64,000 nt of DNA from Progne subis subis. Taxonomy: Eukaryota > Chordata > Aves > Passeriformes > Hirundinidae. The stretch spans positions 16,696,018 through 16,760,017 of the forward strand of contig JAKJHU010000030.1 in the NCBI GenBank assembly GCA_022316685.1, given 5' to 3'. Position 1 is the stretch's first letter. The number at the start of each line of letters is the position of its first letter. The position numbers were made by a program, and so were the translations under genes. This document shows, piece after piece, positions 23,595 through 33,344 of this stretch. The notes under the pieces are model-generated. The model was not told where the DNA came from, did no database searches, and was given only the letters and a program-made list of their open reading frames with translations.

Positions 23595-25072
23595 TAATTT
23601 CCACTGAATTCTCTGTGGGCTGGATTCTCCAGTTTGACAAGTTCATTTGTTCCCTTTAGACTTCCTCCTGACATTTCCCTTGATCAGCAAATGTGTGTTG
23701 AAGTACACCTTGTTCTGTCTATAGCTGCCATTTAAAATACATTCATTAAACACGTTGGCTAATGTGTTATTAAAGAAACACCTTTTATCCTTCTCTAATC
23801 ATATTCTTGGTACATGTCTCATGATGCAATAGGTGCTGGGTACATTTCCAAGGTGTGTAATCGTGTCTCAGAGCATTGTGATGTAACAGGCTTCTCAGGT
23901 ATCATCCTTCCATGCATGAGACGGGGCTGGGGTGGTTTATGGGATGAGAGCATATCTGATGTGTTGGAACTGGGTGGAGGAAGAGGTTGGTGGTAATGCT
24001 GCTGGGAAGTCGTGCAGGGTTATGGTCCAGTGCTCTTTCCAGAGCAGGCACCCCACTGCTGGGGATATGATTCTTGTCCCATGGACTGACTAGGCTCTAA
24101 AAGCCTGAGAACAGACCCAAGGCATGAGGGGAGCGCAGGGAGGGCAGTGGTCTCTGCACGGTGCCTGAAACCGCAGCTCCACATCCCCAGGAGTTCTGGT
24201 GAGCCTGGTCTGAAACAGAGGGAAGGTGTGCTGTGCTGCCAGGCTGGGGTGATACAGAGAGCACAGCCACCACCCTGCACTGCTGGCAGGGTGTCACAGC
24301 CTGCACATTTCCCCCAGGAAATCTCTGCCTGCCCATCTCACCCCTCAGTGCCTACGCCTTATTGCTGAGCTTTGGAAGGAATGTAAGTGCTTCATTGACC
24401 ACGGGGTTGAGTTTCGCCCGGATTAAATCCCTTTGAAAACTTAAACTGGCTGCTGATGAGCTACACAGAAACACTTCCTGTCTCCTGCATTACCATCTCT
24501 GAGTTTTGCCCTTTCTGAAACACAAAGCATCCATGGAGGGATTTCAGACCTTGTGGTAGACAGTAGTGAAAGAAGCACTATCCTTGTGTGGCACGGGGAG
24601 CACACAGTTGTCTTAAGTCAGGTTTGGCTGAAGGAATTTCCATCAAGTTTAGCCTTATACACTAAAACCTGGCATAAATATGATTGAACATTTTTGAAAC
24701 TAGAGAATAAAACAGACCTGTGAGAGAAATCAGTTGTTAGACCTGCAACGACACAAATTCTCTTACCTCCCTGAATTTGTGCCATTTATCAGTATTTAAT
24801 ACAATAGATACACATTGGAGCAAAAAGGAAGAAGAGAACCCCACATGACATGACTTCCAGTTAGCAGGGGGTCACACCCCCTACTGTGATTTACTATTGG
24901 AAAAACATGCAAAAGATAATTGAACATTACACTCTCTTGTCCCCCTGCTGCTGGCAGCATTACGAGAAGAGTTGCTCCGGCCCCCTTGGGGAGCCGGGGA
25001 GTAGGGATCAGGCAATGGCATGCAGCGCCACATAATAACAGTGATTCATAACCTCGTGGCATTAAACTCACT
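23595..25072. other. unique sequence, no gene seen
   Basis: The part from 24000 to 24330 is GC-richer than its surroundings and has open frames on both strands, but no protein resemblance and no CpG-island density. The rest is AT-rich unique sequence. Confidence 0.5.
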
Positions 25073-25160
25073 GGGCCAGATCTTTACCTAGTGCCCGCTG
25101 GTGTAGCTTCATTGACTGCGGGAGGGAGACGCTGATTTACGTCAGCTGCAGATCTGGCCC
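25073..25160. mobile_element. palindromic MITE-like relic ('gggccagatc' type)
   Basis: This 88-bp unit begins GGGCCAGATCT and ends AGATCTGGCCC, a perfect 11-bp terminal inverted repeat. The interior keeps blocks I recall from a widespread amniote palindromic element: 'gctggtgtagcttcattgac' at 25097 and 'acgctgatttacgtcagctg' at 25129, corresponding to 'agctccattgacttcaatgg' and 'gctgatttacaccagctg'. The left half is rearranged relative to that memory. A half copy lies at 38095. No coding capacity. Such elements are thought to be nonautonomous DNA transposons, but the class is inferred from symmetry alone. Confidence 0.7.
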
Positions 25161-25589
25161 ATTTACTTTTTCTCTTTAGGAAAGCAATAAAGTATGCAGA
25201 GGGAGACCAGGATGTGCAGTGCTCCACAAGGCAGCATGATGGGATTCTGCAGAGGAATGCTAAATACCTGAGAGATAGTGACCACTTCTGCTACCTAAGA
25301 TCAGGTTACATTGCCCTCGGGCCTCTGTGAGTTGGCTTAAGCTGTGAAATTTGCTATTTTGGACTTGAAAAGCCCAAAGAAGCTGGAATGGTGTTAGTTA
25401 TAAACTCCACCAAGCGATCAAGGAAAAATCACCTTCTATACAGTTTTAGGAATGGGTTGTTGCTGCCAGAATCATTGTCTGTAGGTGCTGGTATTCCTAA
25501 TATTGGAGAAAGTTTCCTTAGAATGATAATTTTCTTATCCTGATTTGCATTGGCCTGAGTTGGTCTAAGGGAAGGGAGCACAGTACAGC

Positions 25590-25690
25590 CTGGGGACTGG
25601 GGGTGCTCATGTCTCAGTCCAGCTCCAGCAGTGATTTGAGTGTGACCTTGAGCAAGTCCCTTGACAGTCCTGCATGTCTGACTTTCTTCC
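25590..25690 (+). mobile_element. MIR SINE relic (sense)
   Basis: The bases 'gtgtgaccttgagcaagtcc' at 25639 match the MIR core 'gtgtgaccttgggcaagtca' with only two or three differences. The preceding text, 'gggactgggggtgctcatgt' and 'ctcagtccagctccagcag', fits the upstream MIR part ('ggactgggagtcaggaga', 'ttctagtcccagctctgcc'). The copy is on the plus strand and loses resemblance after about 25690. This is the best-kept MIR core in the window. Confidence 0.78.
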
Positions 25691-26370
25691 TTGGCTCTTA
25701 AGAAGATTTTCTTTCCTTAGTGTGATTGCCTGGGAATTTTAGAGTTTTCTAGGAATAAAAGGCAACCCTTCTCTGATGAGGCCAGGCCAGACAGAGCTGT
25801 CCCTTCTTTTGGGCTAAGGCTACACCCCAGCCCTGGGTAGGACAGTTAGGATGAGGATCTCAGCACTTCTGGGGTGCAGGGGTCTAGGACAGGCTGAGGT
25901 CTGTGCAGCTGTGCCAGGAAGAAGGCTGCTGTAGGTTTGTGATGGGAACACCAGGGCCCCTGGGACTCACAGGCTTTACCCATCCAGTTTGGCACAGGCT
26001 GCAGTGAGGAATTTTTAATGAGAAGGTTTGGAAATGTTAGCAGATTGTAGTAGCTCGTGCCTGCTTTCACGAGCTGGACCAACCAGTGATTTAATTACAT
26101 GAGTGGCTCACAGCTAACTTCTATATGCCTGTGTGCTGCATTCCGAGCAGCTGGGTGCGGGAAGGTGGGCTGGCCCTGGGAAGGTCTGTGCCGGCCTGTG
26201 TGTGACTGCCAGGGCCTGGATTCAGCAGTGGGAATTGCATTCAAGGGCACAATAGTTTGCTCCCTAGTGACCAGGTTTGATGTGGTTGCAAGAATACATA
26301 ACGAACATGTCTGCTTAATTCTTTTTCTTTTTATGTGGCTTCCTGTTCTTGTCCCTCTGTACTGCAATGT

Positions 26371-26425
26371 TGTCAGCTCCTCGAGGCAAGGACCGTGACT
26401 TTATACACCTTTGCTAAATGCTAAT
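26371..26425 (+). mobile_element. ancient MIR/L2-type tail, third copy
   Basis: The run from 26371, 'tgtcagctcctcgaggcaag' then 'gaccgtgacttt', matches 'tgtaagctccttgagggcag' and 'ggaccgtgtctttt' from old core-SINE/LINE 3' tails. It corresponds to the same block as the copy at 8051. Downstream resemblance fades within about 25 bases. A CTCGAG-type CpG is retained. Confidence 0.65.
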
Positions 26426-26659
26426 ACACTCATCACATTGCTGCCTAGCAAGTGAGACAGCCGTGGTGTGAGCTGGCTTCAAAACAGCAGGAGCTCTGTC
26501 TCACTTTCTCAAAGACTCGGGTGGTGCTGGGGTTGTAATTTAGGTGCCTGTACTGGTGAATTGGAGTGAATTGTGCTGATCTGATCTTTACTGCAACAGC
26601 ACCTGAAGGGGAAGAAACAGGAAGAATGAACTTGGTTTTTGTCAGCTCTGCACTTACAA

Positions 26660-26870
26660 ATAATTTTTTCTTTTTAATCCTTAATTAAATCTCTATCAGC
26701 TTAGACATCTTGATACTTTAAAATAATTAATATTAGGCTGTTCCAGGTGCTCCCCTTTTGCATTCATGCTTTGTGGCATTCATTTATTTCCTTTCCCACC
26801 CCCTTACACTCCAATTTCATGACTATGAAACCTTAGGCTTTATTTTAATGGGGAGCGAGATTATGAAGAA
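26660..26870. promoter_or_regulatory. candidate AT-rich enhancer block
   Basis: Unique sequence with homeodomain-like cores (TTAATTAAAT near 26681, AATAATTAATATTAGG near 26722) followed by a pyrimidine-rich segment. There is no open frame and no repeat signature. The call rests only on motif density and on the contrast with its surroundings. Confidence 0.25.
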
Positions 26871-27087
26871 ACACATGAATCCAGAATCTGAGTGATTAAG
26901 GAAAAAGCATATACAACACCACAAAAAATGCCATGCTTGTCACATCAGCATTTGCTGCTGCTAAAGAAGTCCTAGGAAAGAATCAGACCAAGGCTAGTGA
27001 TGGAACCTGGGAAATGGTGTTTCCAAGATTTTTATATACTGGATGCATAAAAATTAACTTTCTTAATGACATTTTTACAGTATACAA

Positions 27088-27170
27088 GCGGTATCATTTC
27101 CATTTTATGGCTAGGGAGCTGGGACACAGACAGAATTTGCAACTTGACCAAAGTTGCATAGGCAATCCAC
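27088..27170 (-). mobile_element. MIR SINE relic (antisense)
   Basis: The text 'tatcatttccattttatgg' at 27092, 'gagctgggacacagacagaa' at 27116 and 'gcaacttgaccaaagttgc' at 27139 follows the antisense MIR blocks in order: 'tatccccattttacagatg', 'gaaactgaggcacagagag' and 'agtgacttgcccaaggtc'. Divergence is about one base in four. The apparent frame at 26933-27289 runs through this relic and is therefore not a gene. Confidence 0.7.
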
Positions 27171-28478
27171 AAAAGAGAGAGAGAAAAACAAAGAACATAT
27201 TAGAATCCTTGGTCAAAATCCTCATCAGCAGGCCATTCCTTCTTGCAGGTGAAACAAGCTGGAGAAGAAGGTTAGCACCACCAGCTTAGCCACCCCAGGC
27301 TAAGTTAGGTTTGAGAGTAAGGAAGCAGGAAAATGTGTGGCTGTCTATCTGGAGGGTATTTGCACTAATAAAACTGCTGAGTCTGGAAAGTTGAGCATTT
27401 TCCCGTGTGATTGCTGCTGTTTCATTTTCTGGTCATGGTGGGAACAGCCTTTCTGGTTCTTAATGGAATTAGTAAAACATCCAAACATTTCATAACTTTA
27501 ATGGCTGTAGAAGTGGGAGAAACCCCAGCTGGTAGGAGTAGAGATGGCTCCTGGTTTTCCAAGTCAGCTTGCCTTTCTTTAGTGAGCTATTTTATTTTAA
27601 TCATGTAATGTATTCTCACTGTTTAAGTCTGGTCAGAAGAAAAGGAGAGAACAGATAAGTAGGGGTGTAAAGTTAACGTGTAAAGAAGCATCCCAGAAAT
27701 TGGAAGAGATACATTAAATATGCCTATAAAATTTATGTATCCACTACATCTGTGACTGTGCACACAGATTGGATGAGTAACCTAGTGTTTGGAAAATAGA
27801 AAAATAATATTTTAGGATATTATTAAAGTACATTTAATATGTGCTTTTTTTGAAGTCAGTCTGTAAGGAAATAAATAAATTAATAAATAACTAATGAAAT
27901 CCATGGGCTAGCAAAAAATGGGAATTTGTAATGACTAGACACTGAGCAGGAATTTGGGAACACTGTGCTCTGTATTAACTCCCACAATGAGTCATCTGCA
28001 GCCTCTTTGGTAAAGCACATGGAGGGCTGAAAGAAGATGGTCCAAATCACCTGTAAATGTTTTCAACATTAGTATGTTCCCTAGTGCATTCACTCCCATC
28101 GGTATGGCTCCTTCAGCATCTCTCTGCAAGCAGACAAAGCCTGTATTTATGACTCACAAAATCCTACATGGGGATACTTTGGTCCTGCCAGAGGCAACCT
28201 TTGCAGGTACCCAGTGTGGGAGACCAGCAAGCCTGGTCTGAGGGACAATTTTCTTTTTCCCTTTGGAGACCAGTGCAAACCATTCAGTTTTTCCATTAGT
28301 TTAGAACAGGAGTAACATTTTTCTCTCAAAAACATCATGACACTTGGTAAATATTCACTTGTCCTCAATGTATCTTGCTCTGCAAACAGTTCCATGGATC
28401 ATTTTTAGATGGAGAGAGGATTGCTGTACAGTATCACAGGGTGTGACTATGGGTAGCAGAAATGGATTCCGAGTATTC

Positions 28479-28537
28479 GCGCTGTGCCTTGGGAGCCTGT
28501 GATGAAAGGCGAGATTCAAGTGCAAAGTATTATTATT
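28479..28537 (+). mobile_element. MIR-type 3' tail in unique sequence
   Basis: The bases 'gctgtgccttgggagcctg' and 'tgatgaaaggcgagattcaa', ending 'aagtattattatt' at about 28525-28537, match the 3' tail of amniote MIR-like elements ('gctttgggatcctctgg', 'gatgaaaggcgctataga', 'aagtattattatta'). Two CpGs in the tail survive. The flanks on both sides (28400-28720) look like unique, possibly constrained sequence, with a TGACGTCC site at 28541 and 'gcttaatcaattatgacagc' near 28656. Confidence 0.65.
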
Positions 28538-28720
28538 CTAATGACGTCCAGCTCTCAGTGAGTTGTGCCTTGTGGAAGTGTGTGAACTTTGGAGCATGCC
28601 CTGATGAATTTGAAACATGACAGCTCTCTGGAGATACAGGGGATGCTGGCAACAGCTTAATCAATTATGACAGCAATGGTAAGATCTGTCCAGATTAGAG
28701 CACTTCAAAAACTACAAAGC

Positions 28721-30349
28721 CTCAGGCTTCTCTGTCTAGGTTTTTGCGAGAGTGGGACAATGAAGGAAGTGGATTGATTTGGGTCCTTTGAAATGTAGCA
28801 ATATTAGCATCTGCTGGCTTAAATGCAAGCACGGGCAGATAGTGTTTTACCGTCTAAGGACACAGGACGGTATAGGAGGCAGTGCTGTGAATTTTAGAGT
28901 TATACCTGACTGCGAATGGGTTAGATATGATGTCTCCCTGGGAGAAGGGTGGGTTCTCTCAAATATATTATTGCAAAATAAGACAGGAATGAAAGAAAAC
29001 AAAAGGAAAACATCACACAGAAAATATCTACTGGGGAATGGCTAACTGCAAAAACATCAGATCAAAGGAGGACGTTTTCTGTTAGGAATCAAATTATCCT
29101 CTTCCTTTCCAAGTCAAATGGACCTATTTGAGGAACAGATAGGCAAGATAAAGCCTCTCAGCCAGAGTGATTTTATCTCTCTCTCAAGAATGTGTGCATG
29201 TGTGATTCTCAAATAAACACAGCAGCAGAACACAAAGAGTTGTGTGAGCATGACCGATTACTTGACTAGGTGTGTGTTTTCACAAGAGAAATGAGAAAAC
29301 AAAGCCAGGTGAAGCTCAAAGTTTCCAAATAAGCAAATAAGAATAAAAACATTATTGTTGTAACAATATTTCCTAGATATTGTCCTCATAAGCAAGCCAC
29401 AGACTAGATACTCAGCTGAGTGGAGTATTCAGCTCAGTGAGTATTTCAGGCTCTGTGAAGCTGATCAGGTCACCTGAAAACCACTGGTCCTTTTAAAGGC
29501 TTTCACAAGTAGCTGCTCAATGAGTTGCCCAGACATTGCACAGTCATTTCACACCGTCAGGAGTGGCTGCATGCAGGGATGTGTTACGTAGAGGCTCTGC
29601 TGTACAAGGATGAGTCAAACCACCATGGCCCCCTCGTACCCAGAGCCTACCCCTATTTTCTGTAACTGTTCCTGACAGCTACATCCCTTCCTGCTGCCAG
29701 AGCATGGCCTCATCTGGATCCCAGCAATAGGAAATCAGAATCAAATGTGCAGGAATGATCCTGAGACAGAGTGTGTTGCCACTCTTTGCCCCCTGGCCTG
29801 GCTGTGCCGCTTACGTCCTCAGTGATGCATGAAAGCTTTTTTGCGCCGCAGTGGCTCTGCTGGTGTCACCTGTGGCACTGCCCTGTCTCGGCCTGACGTA
29901 CCAGAGGTGGAGACAGGAGTCAAGCACGCAGGTCTCATGTCTGGCATGTGAAGCCGGGCAGATCTTACGCAGTCTGGTGACAACAGCGAGAGCTGGAAGC
30001 AAACCTGCAGCTGTACAATTAAGTGAGCAAACACGGCTGGGCTTGCTCAGGAAACAATGCACTCTGACTCCCGAGGGAAGAGTGGCTTTGCCAAACACCT
30101 TGGCTTTGGCAAGCACCTCCACCTGCTGCTTCTATGCCAGGGTTAATGCTTTGTCTGAGCCTAGAGGATCACAGCAGACCTGTGGCTCTGACAGCCCTGC
30201 ATACATGGCAGAGGATATGCTAAATGCTACGGCTACTGCGCTGCTCTGAGGTCAATGAAGCACAGATTAGAGGGACAGTCTTGGCTCCAAATGTTGCTTC
30301 AGAGGTTGGTAGCAGGCCAGTTTACAATTCTTCCTCCTGGTGTTAGGGC
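28721..30349. other. unique sequence, no gene seen
   Basis: The part from 29800 to 30100 has a few more CpGs than the rest and open frames on both strands (29811-30122 minus, 29851-30249 plus). It falls short of a CpG island and shows no recognisable protein. Confidence 0.5.
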
Positions 30350-30485
30350 AGGACTCTGGGGGGCAGCCATTTGGGTTTGACTCTCACTGCAAAATCTTGA
30401 TGACATTATGACGTTTCTGTTTTCTCCATAAAAAGGGGATCAGTAACGTTCACTCACTTAAGCAAAGCACCTTGAGGTCAGTCCA
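30350..30485 (+). mobile_element. MIR SINE relic, near full length (sense)
   Basis: The blocks occur in MIR order: 'actctggggggcagccatt' (30352), 'gggtttgactctcactgc' (30373), 'tttctgttttctccataaaa' (30414), 'aggggatcagtaacg' (30434) and 'aagcaaagcaccttgaggtc' (30460). These correspond to the MIR head, core, 'cagtttcctcatctgtaaaa', 'tggggataataa' and 'gtaaagcgctttgagatc'. A further weak MIR-like end, 'agcacctagaacagtgttg', lies at 30673, but the gap is too long to join it with confidence. Confidence 0.7.
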
Positions 30486-32232
30486 CATGTGGGAGTGAGG
30501 AGTGCCACACATTACTGTGGGCTGGCAGCCCACTGCCTATGCTATGAAACGTAAAAACCCAATGAAGCACTGTCATTCTTCCCTCTTACATTGTTTGAAA
30601 TTACTTTCTATACTTGGCCAAGCTTAGACAAGGCTGATTTTATTGCCAAACAGGGCCCATAGTATGAACCTAAGCACCTAGAACAGTGTTGATATTTGGT
30701 AGGAGATCAGAGTACACCACCACAGACCCTGATCCATGTACAATAAAGGGACATAAGTCAAATTATTGGGCAGATGGCTGACTGTGAGTGCCTGACTTTG
30801 ATGTTGTAGCTCTTTCTCCCTCTTTATTGCATAGAAAGGCACAGTCTGGCAGTACTAAATGCTAAGCAATGAATCACCTACTTAATGACTATAATAGGCA
30901 GCCAGAACACAATCCACAACCTTTTGGGGTCTGTCCAGCGTCTACTTGCCTGTCTGTAAGCACACATTTAGAAATAATAATTGACCCTTAATTCATAGGG
31001 TCAGTACTTTTACATACCTGTGTTTTTATGATGAAAAGGAAAAAGTGTTTTCTTCATGGAATTTAATTTACAAAGAGGAGAGGATTGGAAAATTGTTGGA
31101 CTGGTATTATGGGAATAAGAAGGTTGTTATTCAAAAAAATGAATAATCCTGAAAGGGTTTTGACCTTTTACTTTTAATTTTTTTTTTTCAACTTCGCTAT
31201 TTTAGAGTTGCATGGTCACTTTAGGAAAGTGAATTTGTTGCCAGTGAGAGAGAGGTTTTCGTCACTACCCCAAGGCCAGCTTCCCATCCAGCTGAATACT
31301 GTAACAGAGCAAATAGTTTTTTATTTCCACCGTGAATAGAGACCAGCCTGAGTACCCAAGGGCAGCATCTTTTACAAACTCTCCTCAGTAATTAATGAAG
31401 TGCAGAGACCACTACTGCATGTGGTTTATTATCATTCAGGATGGCTGGAGATTATCTCTACAGGCATGTCTCCACAGAAAACCCAGCATGTCTTCCCTTA
31501 CCATGTATTAAATCATGGCATTTTCTCTTTGTCCTAATATACCCATTTACTTCCTAGGCTGAAATCTGGCATCACGACTTACTCAAAGTTTCTTAAAGTA
31601 GTTTTTACCATGGTTATCTGAGCTATACCCTGTGTTCCCTGTCTACAAAATGAAAAATTAGTAGTCACCAAGTCTTGCTCCTTTCTGCCACCTTCCACAG
31701 CCATCAGAGATGTTACACAAGCTGATGCCTCTGCTTCATCTGGGTTCATGCACTATTGGATGGGGCTGAAAATGAGTTAGAAGAATCTGTTTGCAACTCC
31801 CTTCTGCCCCTTGTGCCCAATTTGCCTTCCACTGATGCCATGGAGTGGGGAATAGGGAAGGGAGCTGTAAGACTTGGTTTGCTGTTTCTGCTCTTGCCTC
31901 TTGATGGCCACACTCGCTGGACAGTGCTGAGCTGGGAGGGTGTTGTTGTGTCCTTTATGCATCCTGACTAATTTCTTTCACTCATTACATGTTCTGTCTG
32001 TCACAGCCATGACTACTGACTTTGTGCATAGCCCTAGAAGCCAGAAGCCCTTGGGATTTCTCTGGGGAGGCATGTTTTGTGGATTTGGGTTTGTTAATTC
32101 TCATTGAAAAAAATGACTGAGCCAAACTGTCCTTTGTGTTCACAAACCTGGTTGTAAAGATGTTGTAGCCTCCAGGGAAAGCAAGGACTCCCCTTTCTCA
32201 CCCAGCAGCATTACCACATTCTTTTTACCTTT
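30486..32232. other. unique sequence, no gene seen
   Basis: AT-rich sequence with open frames no longer than 71 codons and no recognised repeat apart from the weak MIR-like end near 30673. Confidence 0.5.

Positions 32233-32266
<34 letters not shown>
32233..32266. repeat. (TTG)n microsatellite
   Basis: About 11 uninterrupted TTG units. Confidence 0.97.
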
Positions 32267-32648
32267 CTCTAAATTTCCACCACTTGCACAAAAAGCAATA
32301 ATTTCACAAATAACAAGAGGACTGCAGGAGTGTCAGTGAGCTCCAATGGGCATTTTGAAGCCCATCCTGCCTGTATCAGCTTATAAAAAATATCTATATC
32401 AGCATGAAATGGTATCTATATCAGTTCAAAAGGATTTGAAGCACCAGGTCTGACATCCCAGAGCTGCATCTGCAATGAAAATGGTGAACTGAGGAAGAAA
32501 CTTGGACTAGTTCTGGGAAGTCTATGAGGTGAAAGGTAGACTCCACAGGCAAAAGTCGTTGATTTTTTTTTTTTTCCTCATGGCTTCTTTGGAAGTGGTG
32601 GGGGTTTTGCGGGGTGTTTTTGTTTGGTGGTTTTTTTTGTGTGTGTGG

Positions 32649-32725
32649 TTTTTTTTTTTTTTTTTTTTTTTTTTGTTTTGTTTTGTTTTGTTTTGTTTTG
32701 TTTTGTTTTGTTTTGTTTTGTTTTT
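32649..32725. repeat. T run followed by (TTTTG)n
   Basis: A run of about 26 T passes directly into about nine TTTTG units (32675-32720) and then a short C run. The apparent frame 32529-32738 is phenylalanine-rich because of it. Confidence 0.96.
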
Positions 32726-32738
32726 CCCCCTCCCATGA

Positions 32739-33281
32739 AAATGATTCTTAAACTTTTAGATACTGAGCTCTCATGAACAAGAAAGTTGGTGGCTTTTTTC
32801 CAGACAGTGCTATGCTAAGTTTTTCCACAAGAAACAAGTGATAAAGAGAGATGAAAAACCTGAGAAATATTTTAGGGGAAATTTTACTCCATAAGAAAAA
32901 TAAAACGCCATTTTTTTTCTGAAAAAAAGGCCCACTAAAAGCAGAGAACAGCTGGGCTGCAGGTTCCTAGGAAACAAAAAATACCTTTATCCTGCCAATG
33001 TCTTTTGGGGAGTCCAGCATTTTTCACCAGGCTGAGATTTATGAAGATCATTAGAGTTAGTAACCAACAACGAACACACAGAGGGACTAGCTTTAATGTA
33101 CCTGCAGAGGCAAGGATTGAACTTTGCTTTTATAATTAATCTAAAAGACTTCTGACTTCTCAGCACTTCTGAGCCCTTCTGACATGATCTAGCCACATTG
33201 TTTAGATCTGACTCAGATGTGTGACTATCTGCCACGAAATCACTGGCACCAGTTTTGCAGCACAGACCATGACCTAGAGCG

Positions 33282-33283
<2 letters not shown>
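32739..33283. other. unique sequence, no gene seen
   Basis: No recognisable repeat and no coding content between the two T-rich tracts. Confidence 0.5.

Positions 33284-33339
<56 letters not shown>
33284..33339. repeat. 56-base T homopolymer
   Basis: An uninterrupted run of 56 T. No AATAAA complement lies just downstream on the plus strand, so it does not look like the poly(A) tail of a minus-strand retrocopy. True length is uncertain in any assembly. Confidence 0.97.

Positions 33340-33344
<5 letters not shown>

Noticed and set aside
29800..30100. Possible CpG island or promoter
   Set aside because: CpG count is only slightly raised and there is no sustained GC-rich stretch, TATA box or initiator context.
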